Source: Gammaproteobacteria bacterium (GTDB lineage Bacteria > Pseudomonadota > Gammaproteobacteria > Steroidobacterales > Steroidobacteraceae). From it: 57,335 nucleotides of DNA. Below, piece by piece: positions 52,957-57,335 of this stretch. The translations under genes were made by a program, and so were the position numbers. The notes below the pieces were generated by a model. It was not told the origin of the DNA, did no database searches, and worked only from the letters and a program-made list of their open reading frames with translations. Location: NCBI GenBank assembly GCA_028870635.1, contig JAGWPE010000241.1:1-57335 (forward strand), in the 5' to 3' direction. Numbering within the stretch: position 1 is the stretch's first letter; the number at the start of each line of letters is the position of its first letter.

Positions 52957-53499
52957 ATGGCCATTAGAACCATTCTCGAATTCCCCGACCCCCGGCTGCG
53001 CACTCGGGCGCAGCCCGTCACTCGGTTCGATGCGGACCTGCACCGCGTGATCGATGACATGCTCGAGACCATGTATGCCGCGCCAGGCATCGGCCTCGCC
53101 GCCACGCAGGTCGACGTGCACCAGCGGCTGGTCGTAATCGACATCTCGGACGATCGCAACGACCCCCTGGTCCTCATCAATCCTGAGATCCTGTCCCGCG
53201 AGGGCGAGACTGCCACCGAGGAGGGATGCCTGTCCGTTCCCGGTTATTTCGATGAGGTGAAACGCGCGTCCAAAATTCGCGTGCGCGCACAGGACCGCGA
53301 CGGCAAAGTCTTTGAGCGCGACTGCGAGGAAATCCTCGCCGTCTGCGTCCAGCATGAGATGGATCACATCGACGGCAAGCTCTTCGTCGACTATCTCTCC
53401 AGCCTCAAGCGCGAGCGCGTTCGCAAAAAGCTCGAAAAGGAGCGTAAGGAACGCGCCGCCCGAGCGTCCGCGCCTGAGCGCCGCCGCAGCGCTCTTTAG
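52957..53499 (+). CDS. def: Peptide deformylase
   Basis: [16 protein letters not shown]...[21 protein letters not shown]...EEGCLSVPG...[19 protein letters not shown]. Confidence 0.96.
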   Translation: MAIRTILEFPDPRLRTRAQPVTRFDADLHRVIDDMLETMYAAPGIGLAATQVDVHQRLVVIDISDDRNDPLVLINPEILSREGETATEEGCLSVPGYFDEVKRASKIRVRAQDRDGKVFERDCEEILAVCVQHEMDHIDGKLFVDYLSSLKRERVRKKLEKERKERAARASAPERRRSAL

Positions 53500-53532
53500 C
53501 GCGCTGCGACACCCGTCTCAACGGCCGCCGCT

Positions 53533-54516
53533 ATGACGCGATTGCGTGTGGCATTCGCCGGCACGCCGGATTTCGCCGTGCCGACGCTGCTGGCGCTCAC
53601 GAGCTCGCCGCACGAGCTCGTCGGCGTACTGACTCAACCAGACCGGCCGCGCGGCCGGGGACAGCGTCTGAGTCCCTCACCCGTGAAGGCTGCCGTCAGC
53701 GGCGCCGTGCCGGTGGCGCAGCCGGCCACGCTCAGATCTCCTGACGACCGGGCACAGCTTGCCGCCTGGCGCCCGGATGTGTTGGTGGTGGTGGCCTATG
53801 GGCTGATCCTGCCCAAAGCGGTGCTCGAGATCCCGCGGCTCGGCTGTGTGAACGTCCATGCCTCGCTCCTGCCGCGCTGGCGGGGCGCTGCGCCGGTCGA
53901 GCGCGCTCTGCTCGCCGGTGACGAGACCACCGGGGTAACCATCATGCTGATGGACGCAGGGCTCGACACCGGGCCCATTCTGCTGCAGCAGCCGCTCGCG
54001 ATCGACCCGCACGACACCGGCGCCACCCTGCGGACGAGGCTCGCCGAGATGGGTGGCCGGCTGCTGCTTGCGGGACTCGAGGGACTTGCCGACGGCACTC
54101 TGAGCCCGCATGCGCAGCCCGCCGAAGGCGTCACCTACGCACGCAAGCTGGAGAAACGCGAAGCGCCCATCGACTGGAGGCGCCCCGCCGCCGAGATCGA
54201 GCGGCAGGTCCGGGCCCTCCAGCCCTGGCCGGTGGCGGAGACCCTCGTGTGCGATCCGCGCACGGGCGCAGCGGAGCGTCTTCTCGTCCATTCCGCCAGA
54301 GTCGCGCCGGACCTCGGCGCGGCTGCCGGCCCGCCCGGCTGTATCGTCGAAACCGACGGACGTCAGGACGGGGGGTACGTTCGCGTCCAGTGCGGTGATG
54401 GTCGCCTGGACCTCCTGACCCTGCAGCGTCCGGGCGGGCAGCGCATGCCGGCCTCGCTGTTCACCCGGGGGGCGCGAGCGCTCGAGCGCTCGATGGTGCT
54501 GGGCGAGCCGGCTTGA
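53533..54516 (+). CDS. fmt: Methionyl-tRNA formyltransferase
   Basis: LRVAFAGTPDFAVPTLLAL...VLTQPDRPRGRGQRLSPSPVK...NVHASLLPRWRGAAPVERALLAGDETTGVTIM. Confidence 0.96.
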   Translation: MTRLRVAFAGTPDFAVPTLLALTSSPHELVGVLTQPDRPRGRGQRLSPSPVKAAVSGAVPVAQPATLRSPDDRAQLAAWRPDVLVVVAYGLILPKAVLEIPRLGCVNVHASLLPRWRGAAPVERALLAGDETTGVTIMLMDAGLDTGPILLQQPLAIDPHDTGATLRTRLAEMGGRLLLAGLEGLADGTLSPHAQPAEGVTYARKLEKREAPIDWRRPAAEIERQVRALQPWPVAETLVCDPRTGAAERLLVHSARVAPDLGAAAGPPGCIVETDGRQDGGYVRVQCGDGRLDLLTLQRPGGQRMPASLFTRGARALERSMVLGEPA

Positions 54517-55868
54517 GCGGCCGCCCTCAGAAGCCGGGCGCGCAGGCCCTTGCCGAGGCTGCGCGCGCAGTCGCCGCCGTCGTTCGCGGGCGGTCGGCCG
54601 ACGAGGCGCTGGCCGCCTCGGACGCGAGCCCCCGGCGCCCCGCCGTTCGGGCTATCGCGCTGGGCACGATGCGCTGGTACCTGCGCCTGCGCCCGGCCAT
54701 GGAAGCGCTGCTCAGCCGGCCGGAGCAGCTGACCCGCGAAGTCCATGCGCTCCTCATCGCCGCCGCGTATCAGATCGAGTATTCGCGCGACGCTCCGGCG
54801 CTCGTCGTGAGTCTTGCTGTGGACGCAACCCGAGCGCTGGGCCAGCCGCGTGGCGCCGGGCTCGTCAATGCCGTACTGCGCCGATTCGTCCGCGAACGGC
54901 AGGCGCTCCTCGCGGGCGCGGATGCAGATCTGGCCGTCCGCACTGCGCACCCCCGCTGGCTGGTCCAGGCGCTTGCCGACGCCTGGCCTGGGAGCTACGA
55001 GCAGATCCTGCAGGCCAACAATGCGCATCCGCCCATGGTGCTGCGCCTGAATACCCGGCGGCGTCCCCCCGCGGATTACCTTGCCGATCTGGCGGCCGCC
55101 GCACTGGGCGGGTCGCTCGTGGACTGGACCGGCGGCGCCCAGGCCGGCTCGGTCGCCGTGGTGCTGGAGCGGCCGGTCGCGGTGGCCGCGCTACCCGGCT
55201 TCAAAGAGGGGTGGGTGTCCGTGCAGGACGGCGGCGCACAGCTCGCGCCCATGCTGCTCGATGTCTCGCCGGGCATGCGGGTTCTCGATGCATGCGCTGC
55301 TCCGGGGACGAAAACGAGTCATCTGCTCGAGAGCGCAGCCGGCCCGCTCGACCTCACCGCCGTGGACATCGATGCCGGCCGGCTCCGCCGGGTCGAGGAG
55401 AACCTGAGCCGGCTGGGGCTCAGGGCGCGCCTCGTCGCGGCGGATGTGCGTGACCCCGCGTCCTTTTGGGATGGCAGGCCCTTCGACCGCATTCTGGTCG
55501 ATGCGCCGTGCTCCGGCACGGGCGTGATCCGCCGCCACCCCGATATCAAGCTTCTGCGCCGCGCCGAGGACGTCGTGTCCTTCGCCGCGGCCCAGCTCGA
55601 GATCCTGCGTGCGGCGTTCGGAATGCTTGCGCCCGGGGGGCGCCTGGTCTACGCGACGTGCTCGGTCCTGCCGGCGGAGAACGAAGCCGTCGTCAGCCGT
55701 TTCCTGCAAGAGGAGCCGCGGGCGTGTCCGGCCGTCATGCCTCGCGGCGAGGAGCTCGCCCCCGGGGGGCTCGCGCGTCCCGTCGGCACCCAGCTTCTTT
55801 GCGGAGGAGCGGCGGGAAGCGACGGGTTCTATTATGCTTGTCTCGAAAAGACAACGCGCGGAACATGA
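54513..55868 (+). CDS. rsmB: 16S rRNA (cytosine(967)-C(5))-methyltransferase RsmB
   Basis: VLDACAAPGTKTSHLLE...ILVDAPCSGTGVIRRHPDIK...LVYATCSVLPAENEAVV; overlaps fmt by 4 nt. Confidence 0.95.
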   Translation: MSGRPQKPGAQALAEAARAVAAVVRGRSADEALAASDASPRRPAVRAIALGTMRWYLRLRPAMEALLSRPEQLTREVHALLIAAAYQIEYSRDAPALVVSLAVDATRALGQPRGAGLVNAVLRRFVRERQALLAGADADLAVRTAHPRWLVQALADAWPGSYEQILQANNAHPPMVLRLNTRRRPPADYLADLAAAALGGSLVDWTGGAQAGSVAVVLERPVAVAALPGFKEGWVSVQDGGAQLAPMLLDVSPGMRVLDACAAPGTKTSHLLESAAGPLDLTAVDIDAGRLRRVEENLSRLGLRARLVAADVRDPASFWDGRPFDRILVDAPCSGTGVIRRHPDIKLLRRAEDVVSFAAAQLEILRAAFGMLAPGGRLVYATCSVLPAENEAVVSRFLQEEPRACPAVMPRGEELAPGGLARPVGTQLLCGGAAGSDGFYYACLEKTTRGT

Positions 55869-55914
55869 GTGGCGCGTTAAAGTCCGGGACACTCAAGCAT
55901 CTACCGTTGCATTC

Positions 55915-56535
55915 ATGCCACGATGGTTCTCAGCACCGGGGCGCGCGCTCGCACAGCTGCGCAGGGGTCGCTGGCGGAGCCTGACCACTCTCGCCGGGGT
56001 CCTGCTGCTGGCGCTCTCGGCAACGCTGGCGCTGGCCAATGCCCTGGATGGGGTGCTGGAAGTCAGCTCTGCTTACGTCAATTTCGATCACGGGGTCATC
56101 CAGCTCTACGCGCGTGTCCAGTACCCGCTGAATCCGGCGATCCGCGAGGCGCTGCAGGATGGAGTCACGCTGACGTTCGATGTCGAGGCGAGAGTCGACC
56201 GCGCGCGGCATCTCTGGTTCGATGCGAACGTCGTCGACCTCACGCTGCGGCGGGAGCTTGCCTATCACGTGGTCACCGACCGCTTCGTCGTTCGCGACGT
56301 GCGCAGCGGCGATCAAAAGAGCTTCGACACGCTGAAGGAGGCGCTGGCCTACCTCGGCAAGGTCGATGGCTGGCCCATCCTCGTGGAGCCGCAGCTCGAC
56401 GGAGGGCGCTATATCATCAGCGTGCGCGCCGGTGTGCGGCGCGGCAAGCTGCCCGCATCCCTGCGGGCGCTGCTCTTCTGGACGGATGACTGGCAACGCG
56501 TGAGCAAGTGGTACTCATGGCCCCTGCCGGTGTAA
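55915..56535 (+). CDS. DUF4390 family protein
   Basis: LEVSSAYVNFDHGVIQLYARVQYPLNPAIREALQDGVTLTFDVEARVDR; located between rsmB and an NtrY-like kinase. Confidence 0.8.
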   Translation: MPRWFSAPGRALAQLRRGRWRSLTTLAGVLLLALSATLALANALDGVLEVSSAYVNFDHGVIQLYARVQYPLNPAIREALQDGVTLTFDVEARVDRARHLWFDANVVDLTLRRELAYHVVTDRFVVRDVRSGDQKSFDTLKEALAYLGKVDGWPILVEPQLDGGRYIISVRAGVRRGKLPASLRALLFWTDDWQRVSKWYSWPLPV

Positions 56536-57335
56536 GCGACGATCGCGACGCCGCGCACCGGCTGCGCGCACGCCGCCGCGGCGCGTGGTCCCTGGCGCTC
56601 TGGGGCGTCGTCGGCCTCGGCGCGTTGCTGCTCCTGCTCGCCAAGAGCGTGCAGAATTCCTCCGAGTTCGGCCGGCTGCAGCCGTGGATCCTGCTGCTCA
56701 ACATCGCCGGCGTGCTCACTCTCACGGTGCTGCTGGTGCGCAAGCTCTGGCAGCTGGTGCGCGACTACCGCAACCACGTGCCGGGCTCGCGCCTGACGGC
56801 GCGCACCGTGATCATCTTCGGCGCCCTCGTGGTGGCGCCGCTTCTCATCGTCTATCTGTCCTCGCTCGAGTTCCTGAACCGCGGCATCGATAGTTGGTTT
56901 CGGGTGGAGGTGCGCCAGGGGCTGAAGGACGCACTGGTTCTCTCCCGCGCCGCGCTCGACCTGCGGGTGGAGGAATGCTCGCGCCGCACGGAGCTGCTCG
57001 CCCGCTCGCTGACCTCGCGATCCGGCGTGGAGATTCAGACGCGCCTCGATGAGGAGCGGCGCGCAACCGCCGCCTCCGAGATCGTCCTGTTCGGGGGTGA
57101 CGAGCGCATTCTCGCGGCGAGTCTCGAAAACCCGCTGGCCAGCGTGCCGCTCGCGCCACCGGCGGAGCTGGTCCGCCGCGTGAGCGGGCATCGCCCGTAC
57201 GTCAGCCTGGAGCCGCAGTCGGACGGCCAGTACCTCATTCGCATCGGCGCGCCGCTCAGCGAATCGTCCGCCAGTCCGGAGGAACGCTATGTCATGGCGG
57301 TCTATCCGGTGCCGACCCAACTCGCGGCGCTTTCC
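56517..57335 (+). CDS. NtrY-like sensor histidine kinase, N-terminal part (runs off window)
   Basis: TM segments LALWGVVGLGALLLLLAKS and WILLLNIAGVLTLTVLLVRKLWQLVRDYRNHVPGSRLTARTVIIFGALVVAPLLIVYLSS; open to window end. Confidence 0.8.
   Translation, partial: MAPAGVSDDRDAAHRLRARRRGAWSLALWGVVGLGALLLLLAKSVQNSSEFGRLQPWILLLNIAGVLTLTVLLVRKLWQLVRDYRNHVPGSRLTARTVIIFGALVVAPLLIVYLSSLEFLNRGIDSWFRVEVRQGLKDALVLSRAALDLRVEECSRRTELLARSLTSRSGVEIQTRLDEERRATAASEIVLFGGDERILAASLENPLASVPLAPPAELVRRVSGHRPYVSLEPQSDGQYLIRIGAPLSESSASPEERYVMAVYPVPTQLAALS

Overview
This is a high-GC chromosomal window, probably gammaproteobacterial (inferred from gene content such as prlC, rlmJ, smg and dprA). It starts with the 3' end of glmS (1-111). 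From 136 to 12687 lies a Tn7-like element at the canonical glmS-downstream (attTn7-type) position. It has a glmS-proximal end with four packed ~20-bp repeats, a distal end with three repeats spaced 65 bp, TGTG.../...CACA termini, and a perfect 5-bp target duplication ATTGC at both sides. No tnsA/B/C/D-like gene is visible inside it. Its cargo is a mosaic of decayed genes (frameshifted hsdM, hsdS fragment, truncated rmuC, doubly truncated transposase, hipA fragment, Fic remnant), an APC permease, and an intact, translationally coupled two-gene module. That module is a SIR2-like+TIR protein plus an nSTAND NTPase-TM-TPR protein, a candidate anti-phage/abortive-infection system. Immediately outside the distal duplication is a second, near-identical glmS-proximal end (12693-12718), the relic of an earlier insertion at the same site. 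The rest is mostly housekeeping: two CPBP proteins, YqgE, S10 peptidase, rimO, PEBP, SDR, methyltransferase, glycosyltransferase, pseudo-receiver Ser/Thr kinase, gspB/exeA, dinB, fadE, mdh, an Mla/MCE-type transporter, rlmJ, aroE, gor, prlC, HD and GGDEF/EAL proteins, ABC-F, dprA-smg-topA, LysM, def-fmt-rsmB, DUF4390 and an NtrY-like kinase. A family of four ~103-144-bp structured palindromic repeats is dispersed in the window. Their stems covary between copies, and one copy sits in-frame inside rlmJ. All assignments are by eye from the sequence and translations; no database searches were run.
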